Positions 1 to 10,646 of a stretch of 64,000 nucleotides of DNA are shown here, in pieces. Under the pieces are notes generated by a model. That model was given only the letters and a program-made list of their open reading frames with translations, did no database searches and had not been told where the DNA came from. Numbering within the stretch: position 1 is the stretch's first letter; every line of letters begins with the position of its first letter. The stretch is from Saturnia japonica (lineage: Eukaryota > Arthropoda > Insecta > Lepidoptera > Saturniidae). The position numbers and the translations under genes were made by a program. The stretch is taken from positions 8,866,690 through 8,930,689 of the forward strand of contig CM065328.1 of the NCBI GenBank assembly GCA_033032175.1, in the 5' to 3' direction.

Positions 1-945
1 AAACGTTGTAGCTTTGTATATCGCCTCTAGAAAAGTTCGCCACAACATGCTCTGTCTGTGTTCCTTGTCCTTGTAGTCCTTGTGTAGTGTGTTGTTGTGT
101 GACATTACTTTTCTTCGTAGTCTCTTGATTTACTAGATTATTATCGATTTCTCTTTTATAAACTGTGTATTAGAGAATGATGTCGTTTACCACATTTACG
201 ACAGTTTGTAGGTTGTCGGCATTTCTTAACAGAGTGATTTGGTGCGAGGCAATTAAAACATAATCTGTTATTTGTTACAAAGTCATGTCTCTCTTGTACT
301 GGCTTTAGACCAAACTGCTTGCAATTGTACAAATAGTGAGGACCATCGCAAAATAAACAGGTTACATCTATATTTTTTCGCTCGGTTGGTACTTCTTGTA
401 TGCCGGAATGAATTGATTTTGCCTTAAGAGCAGGTTTGACAACCTGTTGATTGGTCCTCATATATTTAGCACCTTCGATCATTTCTATTGTTCTAAATCT
501 CGATTCTAAAAATTCCGTAAGCTGTAACCAAGCTGGTAAATCGTCAGACTTCATGCTAAGATGATATTCACTTTGTTGGCGAGATTCTTGTGGCAGTTTT
601 GCAACTACAAAATGAACGATGATTGCATCCCAAGAGTCAGTACTTATTCCTATATTATTCAGTGACTTTAAACAAGAAGCAGTTATATCTAATAGCTGTT
701 TGATCGCGTTCGCCGATTCACTATAAATTTGTTTCTGTGCAAACAATGTTTGTAATATGGAATTGAAGTTGTGTCGTTTGTTATATGTAGTACCGTTTGG
801 TTAGTTGTTCCCATGCTTCACTGAAGTTCGCATCTGTAGTTGGGAAATTCTTGATTAACGTTTCTGGTTCGCCCGACAAGCTACTTTTCAGGAAATGAAG
901 TTTTTGTACAGGTGATAATTTTTTATTGCTTATAATAAAAGCGAG
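1..945 (-). pseudogene. BEL/Pao retrotransposon gag remnant (partial)
   Basis: Minus-strand pieces encode the retrotransposon gag (DUF1759-like) of a BEL/Pao element. The stretch 781-945 carries the family-typical 'LSPVQKLHFLKSSLSGEP'. After a frame break near 750-790, 156-746 continues the gag core and ends in cysteine/histidine clusters ('CLFCDGPHYLYNC', 'LCFNCLAPNHSVKKC', 'CRKCGKRHHSLIH'), the BEL zinc-knuckle pattern. A stop follows at about 156, and another frame stays open to the window edge, so the element runs off the left end. At least two frame breaks make it non-functional. Its 5' side is cut at about 945 by a Jockey 3' fragment. It is a separate copy from the BEL elements at 27-33 kb and 55-56 kb. 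Confidence 0.75.
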
Positions 946-1127
946 ATAGATTGCGACTTTTTCGCAATATGGGCAACATCCCACGCCGAGGTTCTGCCAC
1001 TTTGGCATCCTTCAGCTTATTGCCTTGCTTCAACTCGCCTTCAAGACCGGTGATACTGTGAAAGCCTTCCGAGGCTCCGCGGAACTCGCCCGCTAGCTTC
1101 GGAGGAGTCAACAAACAAACAAATGAA
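946..1127 (+). repeat. Jockey-family LINE 3' UTR fragment
   Basis: This segment resembles the last ~190 bases of the long Jockey element (46045-46240). Both run through 'gcgactttttcgca', a 'gccgaggttc' core, 'ccactttggca', then 'ggtgaagctgtaaaagcc' or a close variant. It looks like a heavily 5'-truncated insertion into the BEL gag. No clear poly(A) is left; a short A-rich 'caaacaaacaaa' ends it. Confidence 0.6.
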
Positions 1128-1972
1128 TTAAACATCGGTCTGAGGATGCCTCATTGAATGGCGAAACACGTGTAATCGATTGTGGTCGTTTCACGTCTAA
1201 TCTGCAACATAGTTTTTTAATTTTTATAATTTTTTTTATTATTTGTGAACACTTTAAATATTAAATGCCTAAAGTGTTCAACAAAGGAACAGCTTTTAAT
1301 TTGTTTCAGGCGGAAGTAGCAAAGAAATTTTGTATAAGTTAATTGTACTGTGCTTCCCATCAGGCATAAAGTCGACATTTTTTGCGTGCTACTTTAAAAT
1401 GTGTAAATAAATACACAGAAATCGGCTGAGCCGTTAACATACAAATAGACAGACAAAAAATTCTAATATTATGTAAAGAATAACTTCCATATTTGTAAAT
1501 ATAGATTATCAACATTATCTCATTTTATTATCTCTCATGATACTAATAACAAGGATTTATCATCACCTTATAAGTATGTAGTGTATGTCACGTAAAATAA
1601 ATATGTACCTACGATATCGCTTGTCTAACTATAGTATTATGATAAGAAACTACGCGACGGATTTTAATGAAGTTTTTACTACTATTTACAGAATTTTTTA
1701 CGGCAGGTTTATATATGTATACAATACATTCCAATTCAGTTTTAGTGTAGTAGATAAAATTCAATTATTTTTAATCAAGTCGTCAAAATATGATGTACAG
1801 GCGCTTACATGGCTTACGCTGGCTAAACCTTATAAGATAAATTAAAACAATGTTCTAAGGAAGTGTATTTCTTTAAATAACATAATATTACGTTATTTTT
1901 GGCCGGCACACCTCACCTATGATAAATTGCGCGTCTCGAGCTAAGTGCACTATTCGTAAATATGAAGTTACA
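1128..1972. other. AT-rich intergenic DNA, no gene seen
   Basis: Short open frames occur here but none has a recognisable domain. Around 1410-1460 there is the phrase 'atcggctgagccgtta...agacagaca', typical of the tails of dispersed lepidopteran repeats. Confidence 0.5.
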
Positions 1973-2195
1973 TAACATACCACCACGCTTGTATCCTCAA
2001 AGTGTTAGGCAGAACTGTTACCCACAGTACGCCGGCTATGAGTTAGGTCTTATGTAATAGGGGACGAGCATATTAATTACCATTAATCGGCCATAAAGTC
2101 AAATTCCGAGTCGTTACTGAGAAAATTCATAGAAAACCCTAATAATACTTTACTCGACCTGGGAACCTAACCCAGGACCCCGAGCATAGCACGTA
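1973..2195 (-). repeat. tRNA-derived SINE, copy 1 (degenerate)
   Basis: On the minus strand this matches the copy at 14690-14945. Both share a tRNA-like head with a B-box-like 'cctgggtt' motif, a 'cgagcaaagt'-type segment, 'ttaatgg' and the tail 'ctgcctaac...gatacaggcg'. The A-box half is eroded here ('cgtgctatgctcgggg'). Confidence 0.6.
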
Positions 2196-4056
2196 ATATT
2201 TTTTTTAGAGCTACGTACCTCAAAAGAAAAAGGAATCCTTATAAGATCACTTCATTGTCCATCTCTCTGTCTGTCTATCAAGACCCTTTTTTATACCAGT
2301 AGATAATGAACCTGAGCATTCGGTGTACGAAAACATCGTGATGAAATCATAGCTTGGTGTTAGGGTTTTTTCTAATGCCCGTCTAGCCAGGTACCACTCT
2401 CAACTAGAAAATCTGTCGCCGCACATCTATAGCTGTTCTAACAACTGCACTTGAGAGTCAGTTTCCCCACTAGGCTTAACGTTTCACCGTCATGGGACAC
2501 ATCGTTCCTTAACCTCAGATGAGATTGTGGCCATAACGCAAAGCCTACAGACGATCAAATATACCGTAAGTAATAATTTTTGTGAAATACCTTTGATGTC
2601 AAATGTCGACCCATTACTGTTATATTATAAGTAAAGATTGGAATGTATATATAGCATAGTCGAATTACAACGACAACAAACGAGAGACGTGCAGCTTATC
2701 GCCGGTATTCTCTATCCTGCCGGCCTGCAGACTGTCGACAACTACAAAAATATAATCTTGAAGCGCACTCGATCTAAAATGGTTTCCAAAAAATTATTAT
2801 TAACATTTTCCTCGTTTTTCTAACTGATCAGAAAACAGTCATTGTCATGAAAAAGGAATAGGTACTTACTTGTAAAAAAAAATCTCGTTTACTTTAATTA
2901 AATACATCATACGGCATTTTTGAGGAGTCATTCACTGATAAATATTTTTGCAGACGATTTCATGCATCTCACATTCGTAAATAGCATGTTAGATAAAACA
3001 TTACAATTACAAAGTCATGCCTGTAGACGTTAACAGTAGAAAAAAGTGTTTTTATCTTTAAACAAATTACTTCAGTTTTAAATTTCAATAGTAATGCAGT
3101 TACTTTTATTTATGATTTCATTTACAAAACTTCGAAATGAAACGATTCATGCGCCACCTTTTACTAACATAGAAAATTCGTTAGTGTATGCACAACAATT
3201 CACCATAGTTTCATCGCAATCGGATGAATGGTTTAGGAGCGCATAGGGACAAAGAAACATCCAATTTTTATATACAAAATGTATAAAAACCCCGTAGAAT
3301 CCGTAAAGGGTAGTATGTAGGTACCCCAATGACATTACCAAAAAAATATCAAAATTTTATTTATTATGAAAATAAAAATGTTATTGCGATTTAAAATTAA
3401 TATAATAAGTTTTACTTTCCCTAAAATTCAGCAAATTTTTAAAACGTGATAACACCGTCGCCAGCCCTGGCGCGGCGCAGCGGTACGTTTGATCATACGG
3501 AGGTACCCTGCGCCGCGCCGCCTGTATTGCCGTGTAAGTTTCCTCATTTAATTTTTTTTTTTCCATTTTATTAGGAGTATTTTTTAATAACTTATAATCT
3601 GAGATAGATAACATAAACAGAATATAATCTCGATACCTAATAACACCTTTACGGACCCGACGGGGATTTTTATGCATATGGTATGTATAGATTGTAGTTT
3701 TCACGATAAAGCAACCCTCGAAGATCCTAAAGATATATGTTTTATCTTCAATAACTCAATAATTTTTCTTAAATAATAACAAATAGCTGTGCTCGCGGTT
3801 GCCTAAAAGTAAGCCTAAGTTATAACATCAGCTATCTGCCAGTGAAAGTCCTGTTTAAATCGACGGCCAACCGTTTCGGAGATTTCTCGGAACAAAGAGA
3901 CAGAGACTAAAATTTAAAACTTGTTTTTTTTTGCTATAAATTCCTGTCGTATAAACTCTCGTATGCATTTAGTAAAAGCTTTTATTTTTACATTACAAAC
4001 AGACACTTCAATTTTATGTATTTGTTCAATACCAGCCACTGCAGGGCAAAGAGGCC
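2196..4056. other. Intergenic DNA with only short repeat traces
   Basis: No coding feature is supported. Around 3150-3330 a minus-strand repeat tail is visible ('accattcatccgattgcgatg'-like sequence beside 'ttaggagcgcatagggac'). A GC-rich patch at 3460-3535 gives an open frame without any known domain. Confidence 0.45.
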
Positions 4057-4057
4057 T

Positions 4058-4470
4058 TTTTCATAAAAGGGCAAGGGTTAAATAACCACGCCAGCCCACG
4101 ACGTGAAATGAAATAGAACTTACTGCAGTTCTCGACAGGCCCAGGTCTTTTAGCAAGTTATAGAGAGAATTCGCTAGAATACCTCTCGTTCCCACTCCCA
4201 CCGCATACAAGTTAACCGCATAGCCGTTTTTGGTTAACTCATTACATAGATCGTAATATTTATTCATTTTTATTGCGTGGTCTTTAGGTATATTAGTTAC
4301 TCACGGTACAGTAAGTTCTACAAGTACTATACGCTTGATTTCTCGAGAATAAATAAATATGTTCGGTCTGGATGACGAAACACCCACATCCTCTGGGATT
4401 TTATAATGTTTTTCATATGTTTCCATTAAATAGTCCAATCAGGTGAAGAACTTAGGATTGAGAAGGGTTT
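4058..4470 (-). pseudogene. Retroelement C-terminal fragment with ELTVP module
   Basis: Minus-strand translation gives 'RPNIFIYSREIKRIVLVELTVP', an in-frame stop, then 'VTNIPKDHAIKMNKYYDLCNELTKNG...VGVGTRG'. This order (RPD/N..., V.L.ELTVP, K..KY..L, VEVG.RG) is the restriction-endonuclease-like tail seen at the end of many mobile-element ORFs. The open part from 4267 to 4061 is 68 codons. The internal stop shows it is dead. I cannot name the parent family; no upstream reverse transcriptase is attached here. Confidence 0.5.
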
Positions 4471-4689
4471 ACTTTTAGCATTTACTGTTGAGCCTTCTTT
4501 TATAAAGTTATTTTGTCTCCTGTTAGTGGTAATAGTAATATAATAAATATGAAAGTTTGTATATTTGTAAGTTTGTAACGCAATCATGAAACAACTCATA
4601 TTTTATGACATGGATTAACACACAAGATACTTGTGTTTTCCTTTATCCTCGCGAACAAAGTCGCGGGTACAGTTAGTTACTAATAAAAA

Positions 4690-5050
4690 TTAGTAAATGT
4701 ACACAAATTCAGAAAATTTCGAATAGATATATCCTTTATTGCACAGAATAGTACAAATGGAGGACAATGCTAAAAAGCATTCTCCAGCAGTCTTCCAGAG
4801 GAGCAAGAGATAGGAGCAAGGTGTGCATAATATTTAGTTTAAAAAAAATGTAGCCGATATTGAACTACCTATACTCCAAGAGCTGCGCAGCGAATACATG
4901 AAGGAATCCCGAGAGTTCACCAGTTGGATGTTGATAGGAAGCGAATTCCACAGTCGTGCTGCTGTTAAGGTGAAAGATCGGCCGCAGAAATTAGTATGAC
5001 GCCTTGGTATACTGAGAATTAAATAATCAGATAATCTCTGAAAAGTTGTT
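4690..5050 (-). pseudogene. LINE reverse-transcriptase C-terminal tail
   Basis: The minus strand reads 'LIILSIPRRHTNFCGRSFTLTAARLWNSLP' followed by 'INIQLVNSRDSFMYSLR'. This is the conserved C-terminal tail of CR1/Jockey-group reverse transcriptases ('...AAR.WN.LP..I......FK..L'). A 3' UTR-like AT-rich stretch lies to its left. It is 5'-truncated, as expected for LINE copies. Confidence 0.6.
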
Positions 5051-5119
5051 ACTCATTTTTAAAAAAGGCGAATTTCTTTAGGTTACATTTCCTTATGTTA
5101 CGGTTTTTTAGAGAAATTT

Positions 5120-5405
5120 AATATAACTAGCGCTCGCCAAATGATTAAAATTCGACCTGAAACTTTTTAATCATAGACTATTTTCTGTTTAACATTTGCA
5201 GTATGAACCTAAACAACGAATACCTATTATATCACTTGCTGTCACTTTTCGCTTTGTGATAATGTCATTATTTTGGGGGTCTAAGTTCAATGGCACTTGT
5301 CTGGTTAGGATTCGCAGTATTAATTTATTTACTTTAATATATTAGTAACAGATACTGTAGATAAATTTTAGCTTTCTGCACTCCTTCTCCATATAAACTT
5401 TAACC
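5120..5405 (+). repeat. Dispersed repeat R1 (other copy at 38285-38575)
   Basis: The two copies share long stretches, including 'catagactattttctgttt', 'ggtctaagttcaatggca', 'ttaggattcgcagt' and 'ttctgcactccttctccata'. No coding capacity is visible. The right end here is interrupted after 'actttaacca' by a different short repeat. It is probably a non-autonomous element of unknown class. Confidence 0.65.
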
Positions 5406-5410
5406 ACGTG

Positions 5411-5458
5411 TAGCGACATCTATCGAGCCACATACGACGCATCCTACATCGCGCTATA
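5411..5458 (+). repeat. 48-base repeat, inverted copy at 9381-9424
   Basis: The segment 'tagcgacatctatcgagcca...' is the reverse complement of 9381-9424 with only one or two changes. It sits at the point where repeat R1 is interrupted. Confidence 0.6.
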
Positions 5459-5530
5459 GAAATTAACTCTTCAATTGAGTATATATACAAGAACCCGACT
5501 ACAACCGTGAGGGCCAAAAGGATTCGAAAA

Positions 5531-5887
5531 AGATTCCGATTTCGACCGTTGGTGTGAACGGATGTGTCCGCTCGCGCTCTCGATCGCTATCTGAATTTCG
5601 CGCTCTGCTTGAACTAGTGTACGACTTGTTTGCTTTGATCCACGGACCCGGTCCTAGGCCTGCCGGTTCAAAGCACACGGGTTTAAGCTAGTTTTTTAAG
5701 CTTTTCATACCGCGTTTTGTAGTGAAGACGGTGTTATTGTTATGTAGCGAGTATCTAGGTATTCGTTGCGCGCATAGCGCCGTCACGCTCGCACATTTCG
5801 TGTAGCACTTCGGTGCAAACGAAAAACCGTACTGCTCAGTACGACATCAAACGCGCTTTTCAGCGCGAATCTTGTTTCCAAAGGCAC
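5531..5887 (+). repeat. Isolated Jockey 5' UTR fragment
   Basis: This is closely similar to 40083-40555, the 5' UTR of the long Jockey element. Shared landmarks are 'tgtccgctcgcgctctcgat', 'ggacccggtcctaggcctgc', 'tgtagcgagtatctaggta' and 'gcgcttttcagcgcgaa'. It carries one copy of the ~111-base monomer (5598-5708) where the long element has two. It stops abruptly near 5887, where the sequence changes to a minus-strand LINE. No body or 3' end follows, which is unusual because LINE copies normally lose the 5' end. Confidence 0.75.
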
Positions 5888-6917
5888 GTACTATGTACAC
5901 CAGCTATGGTGACTGAATTAAATCTATTTGTGTGATAACTTTTAAAGAGTTCCAACATCGGTCCCTCTAAACCATTCTGCTCCATTTTTTTATACAGTGT
6001 CTTAAGGTTTAATGTGTCAAATGCTTTGCTGAAATCAACCATAACAGCAAGAATATATTTTCTGTTATCTAAATGGTCATTTATTTCATCTATAAATAAG
6101 GATAATAACTGTGACGTACTTTTTCTAAAATTTTATCAATGCATGACAAAATTGTAATAGGTCTAAAATTATTTGTAACATTATAACTACCTCTTTTATA
6201 AACTGGTCTAATTAGTCCTATCTTAATCCTATCTGGATATATTGATCTAGTGATACATAAATTTATTAAATGTGTGAGTACTGGGGTAATTTTTTCTGAG
6301 ATATATTTTATATCTTTCGCCCTAATTTTATCATATCCTGGACTTTTTTTGTCATCTATATTTTTTATAATTTTATGTAATACTTCTTCATTAGCTTTTT
6401 TAAGTCTTAGAGACAAGCTTGGTGAGTTTATGTATGTAAGTTCATTCAGTAACGGTTCACTACATGTGTTAATTACATTTTTATCGAAATCACTAACAAA
6501 AATATTTGAAAGTATTTTTGCTGGTAATTTAAAAGATTTAAGTAGTACTTCATCAATAGTTTTAACAATTCTTCCAATCAGTCTATTTATAATTTCCCAC
6601 ATTTTTTTCGGGTTCTTAAAACTATCACAAATTTCCTTTTTGATTGAATTATTTCTAGTTTTACAGATCATCCTATTTGTCCTATTTCTATATTTTTTGT
6701 AAATTAACTCATTTTGTTTATTGCTTGTATCATTTAAGAAAATTTTTAATAGATTTTGTTTTATACTACACATTTCAATTAATTTCTCACTTAAATAATT
6801 AAATTTCTGTTTTTTGAATATATTAATTTTAGTTTGATAGGTAAATTTTTTATAAATAGACTGAAACTGGTTAACAATAAAAGCCATTAATTCATTCGGG
6901 TCACCATAACCAATTAA
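5888..6917 (-). pseudogene. LINE reverse transcriptase, internal fragment
   Basis: Minus-strand frames 6917-6090 and 6042-5888 encode the linker and first RT motifs of a CR1/Jockey-group LINE. 'MWEIINRLIG' and 'DDKKSPGYDKIRAKDIKYI' (the SPG.D.I motif) are followed by 'NNFRPITILSCIDKILEKV', then after a frame break 'MVDFSKAFDTLNLKTL' (RT motif A with its catalytic Asp). The YADD region, endonuclease and both termini are missing. The right edge at ~6917 cuts into a Harbinger gene and the left edge abuts a Jockey 5' UTR. Base composition is very AT-rich, unlike the GC-rich Jockey element. Confidence 0.8.
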
Positions 6918-7833
6918 TGACTCAGTGGCGTAATATGAAGGGTCTAGTAAAAAGCAGGGAATCCGAGTACAGACGTGCCAGGTTATTGACAGGTGGGGGA
7001 CCTCCACCACCAAGCCCACCTGCTGAAGATCTCACCTTAATAGAGGCCATTCCCAATGAGTTTGTTGTAGACATCAACTACTTTGATAGTGATGGACTAT
7101 ATCAAAAAACTTTGAAACAGGTAATTTATGCTTCTAAATGAAACCTATATTACCACTCAATGGTATCCTATTTATTCATTTTTGTACATTCTAGTCTCAG
7201 ACATTGGAAAACCCAAAATTGGTATCAGATTGTGAGGAGCCTTTGACACCAGTGCCATCTTCATCTAAGCAACATGAGGTCACAAGATTGGTATCAGATT
7301 GTGGGGAGACTTTGACACCTGTACTGTCTTCATCTAAGCAATATGAGCAATCAACTCGGGTATAATAATTGTAATCTATTGCCAGAATATTATAACATGT
7401 TAATTCATATTCTATGAAATGTGTGTTCTATAACAATATACTTTCATGTTACAGATGTCAGAGTCAAAGGATTTATTAACAAACCAAAATAAAGTCATAT
7501 TAACAACGACACCAGTTTCTGCACAATACCCAAAAAGCCGTAAATTAAATATATCAAAGAATAAAACGGTAAGTTGTTTTATAACATTTTAGAATTAAAA
7601 CTAGTAATAACTAGTAGTATATATCACTCATATATTACTATATACATACCTATAATAATTTCATTTATGATTTGCAGATGAATCAAGGTGAAGATTATGA
7701 AAAAGAACTATTTTTATTAATGAAAAAGAACAAAGAAAGAGAATATCAAAGAGCAGAAGAAATACACAAAGAAAAATTAGCAATTTTGTTATTAGAAAAA
7801 GAATACTGGATAAAGAAATTAAACCAAGATTAG
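6917..7833 (+). pseudogene. Harbinger accessory Myb/SANT-like gene (5' truncated)
   Basis: Four exons can be joined by GT..AG introns, all in phase 0: 6917-7120, 7201-7359, 7455-7568 and 7678-7833, ending in TAG. The first encodes 'TQWRNMKGLVKSRESEYRRA', the end of a Myb/SANT-like DNA-binding domain as found in the partner protein of PIF/Harbinger transposons, then a proline-rich linker. Exon 2 holds an internal duplication (two copies of 'LVSDC.E.LTPV.SSSKQ.E'). The last exon is a charged helix rich in Lys and Glu, probably coiled coil. The N-terminal half of the DNA-binding domain is missing because the LINE fragment begins at 6917. It converges on the transposase gene at 7857-8690, the usual Harbinger two-gene layout. 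Confidence 0.7.
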
Positions 7834-7856
7834 ATTAATAATATATTTATTTCAAA

Positions 7857-8690
7857 TTAAAAATAATTTTCAATAAATATACTTCTTGAAATATTTGTAA
7901 AATTATTGAGATCCTCTACAATTTCCCCAGTATCCTCTGCATCTTCATTGCTACTGATGTAAGTAGAATCTGAAAACAAAGTTAAACCATGAACTTACCC
8001 CTGATACGATACTCGCATCTTATTATTAATGACTTTTACTTTTACATACATACCATAATCTAATGTATCATTAAATTCAATGGCTAAATTATGTAATACA
8101 GCACATGCTACAATAGTAATTTTTATTGTTTCAAGATATCCTCTCATAACTTCCATCAATATTCGGAATCTTTGTTTTAATAAGCCAAAACATCTCTCTA
8201 TGACATTCCTGGTTCGGATATGGCTATAATTGTAGTGCCTTTCAGCTTCAGTTCTTGGTCTTAGAACTGGAGTTAGTAAGTATGGCATACATGGATACCC
8301 ACTGTCCCCTATCAATTTTCCATTAAACTCATTCCCTTCAAATGTTTGTTTTATTGAACTTTCACGAAAAATTATGGCATCATGAGTACTGCCCCCTCCA
8401 ATGGCATACTATGTCACAAATTTTTAAGTTTGCATTGCAAACTACCTGTAATAAAGCAATATTAGAATAAAAGAAGTATGTCAATACAATAATATGATGA
8501 ACTTTTTTCCTCCAAATAAAAACACAGTATAAAATTTCTTTTAAACTCATCACTTTTTTTACCTTTATTTGAATAACTGTAAAATTTTGTAAATAGTAAT
8601 CCACAAGATATAAGTAGTACCAGTATAATATAAACTTACCTGAACATTTATGGAATAATGACCTTTCCTGTTAACACAGTAAACTTCATT
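7857..8690 (-). pseudogene. Harbinger (HARBI1-like) transposase, 5' truncated and frameshifted
   Basis: Minus-strand exons are 8690-8640, 8445-8054 and 7969-7857 (TAA stop), with donor and acceptor signals at each junction. The product is a DDE superfamily endonuclease of the HARBI1/PIF type. Visible motifs are 'VCNANLKICDIVCHW' leading to 'STHDA', then 'IGDSGYPCMPYLLTP' and 'RNVIERCFGLLKQRFRI', carrying the Asp and Glu of the active site. A frame break in a G run near 8395-8402 separates the first motif from the rest. The N-terminal part is absent: the reading stops at a T run at 8691. The element would have cut and pasted DNA; this copy is dead. Confidence 0.8.
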
Positions 8691-9365
8691 TTTTTTTTTT
8701 TTTTGCGCAAGTTTTTCGTCATTCTCTATCAGTTCTCTCTGGGGTTGAGGGGAAACTTAGTTTTGTTTTTATTTATTTCCATATAAACTATATCATATTA
8801 TTTTAAGGATAACAATTGTAATAACTAACTGGTTACTGTTTCTTTTTATGATGTCTTCTTCTGGTGAATCGTTTATTACTGCTGAGAGTGATAGCTCGTA
8901 TGAGAGCGTAAATAATAATTTCACAACCCTTAAAAAAAACTTTGGAAAATGATTTTGTTGCTTGCCCCAAAAATTTCAATGTATGTCATATAAACGCACA
9001 GAGTATCCCATGTCATTACGATGATATCTTGGACACTTTTGATTCTTCACTGATACACGCTGTACTGGTCTCTGAGTCATGGCTCAAGCCGTCGCTTCCA
9101 TCTTCTTTATATTCTATTCCAGACTATATACTTGTCAGAGACGACCGCACTGGTAAGGGAGGTGGTGGCGTTGCAATCTACTTGAAAAGAATTTATCCCT
9201 TTAAAATTATTTTGAGTTCCACTTCTAGCAACAACGCTTCGTGTGAATTTCTCTTTCTTGAAATTGACTTAGGTCTTAAGTTTGCTATTGGTGTAGTGTA
9301 CTGTCCTCCAGCAGTTAACTACTTCTCCGAACTGGAACTGCATTTTGAGAATCTTATGGCAATGC
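8691..9365 (+). pseudogene. LINE 5' fragment with APE endonuclease start
   Basis: After a T run, a short serine-rich leader frame starts at about 8849 ('MMSSSGESFITAESDSSYES'). After a one-base frame break in an A run near 8931-8939, an open frame continues to 9370. It encodes the N-terminal half of an apurinic-type endonuclease of a CR1/Jockey-group LINE: 'NVCHINAQSI', 'VLVSESWLKPSLPSS', 'DRTGKGGGGVAIYLK', 'IGVVYCPP'. The copy ends at about 9365, before the 'GDFN' motif. The rest of the endonuclease and the RT are missing, so this is a 5' remnant and not a normal truncated insertion. Confidence 0.75.
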
Positions 9366-9377
9366 AATAGCAATTGC

Positions 9378-9535
9378 TTAGCGCAATGTAGGATGCGTCG
9401 TATGTGGCTCGATAGATGTCGCTATGTGTCGCTATGTAGATGTCGCTACACATGCCAAAACTCAGTCTTTCGTGCACGCAATACGCATAAAAAGGGATAG
9501 AAAGCTTGTGCTTCACGTATTAATATAAGAATATA
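9378..9535 (+). repeat. Composite short repeats
   Basis: 9381-9424 is the inverted partner of 5411-5458, followed by a partial tandem echo of 'gtcgctatgta'. From about 9456 to 9535 the sequence matches the end of repeat R1 as seen at 38575-38650 ('acgcaatacgc.taaaaaggg', 'cttcacgtatt'). Confidence 0.55.
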
Positions 9536-10646
9536 GATACCTTGAGTAGATATTGAATGTTATATCCATATGTAAATAAAAGAAAATTCTAAGCTCAATG
9601 TAAAATAATGTTATCGAGAATATGAAATAATTTAAAGTTTTAGAAAAACACATTAAACACGTGATACCTATGTAAAAATATATTATAGTAAATTAATTAT
9701 GAAAATTATAATATTTATAATGAAGCAAAATAATTAGTTACTAAAACAATTTTTATTTTACTTTATTTTGAAATATATATGATATATGAGGATACAATTT
9801 CACACACGGCCATTTAATTCGAAACTAAGAAAAGTTTGTAATATGGTAATAAAACAGCTGATATGATGATGATAGATACTTAACACCCAGACACACAACT
9901 TACATATATGCTCTTCACACAAAGTCAGTCATTGGAGGGGATCGAACCCGCAACCTCTCGGCTCAATAGTAACGTCTACTATCACTGCGCCACGAGGCCT
10001 GTAATAAATAACTCTTAGATATGCAAACACCAATATAATTTAGAACTAGCGATGCCCCGCAGCTCCACACGCATTCCTTAGTTTTGTCTTGTAATTTTGT
10101 TATATCCCATATTACTGACAATTATTCTTATAGCCTGAATCGGTTGAAAATTAATAATAGGTCTTTACCTATGAAAAATAATAAAAAAAGATGTTTTTTA
10201 CGATTTTGTAAAGTGTTACTGTCAATTCATATAGTATTTCATAAAAATTACTTAAACGCTTGAGGATAAATACAATGGTTACTATTCTAAAACGTATTAT
10301 TGAAATTTCTTAAAGCTTATCAATTGACCAATGATATTATTTTATGCTTCCCATTTACAATTTCTGTATTGCTGAAGCCGTTTTAAAATTAAATTAGGAC
10401 ATACAAACAGACGGACAAAAATAATTTTAATGTCATATTTGTGTTCGGTGTCCTTTATATAGGATGTCTGTCCGGAAATCTGGGAAATGAATTACTTACA
10501 TGTCAGACAAAACTACGGATTTGTTAGTATCGAAAACTGGTACTATACAAAATTAGTATGGATATTTGAACTAATTACGTTTGAAAGATTGCGAATGAAA
10601 TAAAAATAATTTAATGTCATATTAACATCAGTTTACATTTAGGTGC
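9536..10646. other. AT-rich intergenic DNA with one SINE
   Basis: Downstream flank of UGT-A. Apart from the tRNA-like SINE at 9880-10000 and a repeat-tail phrase near 10370-10425 ('gctgaagccgtttt...acagacggac'), nothing is recognised. Confidence 0.5.
9880..10000 (-). repeat. tRNA-like SINE head (second family)
   Basis: The minus strand reads 'gcctcgtggcgcagtgatag' at the head and 'ggttgcgggttcgatcccct' about 35 bases later. These match pol III A-box and B-box patterns. The arm pairing of a real tRNA and a plausible anticodon loop are not evident, and it grades into a non-tRNA body, so I call it a SINE rather than a tRNA gene. Confidence 0.6.

Noticed and set aside
1585..1845. Plus-strand open frame of 86 codons
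   Set aside because: AT-rich, low-complexity product and overlap with phrases common in dispersed repeats.
3381..3704. Minus-strand open frame of 107 codons with a GC-rich end
   Set aside because: No known domain, no homologue recognised, composition follows local DNA; not supported as a gene.
6250..6702. Plus-strand frame of 150 codons
   Set aside because: Antisense of the LINE RT fragment; hydrophobic product is a by-product of A/T-rich codons.
9880..10000. Possible tRNA gene
   Set aside because: A- and B-box-like motifs are present, but the cloverleaf is not complete and the segment continues into a SINE body.
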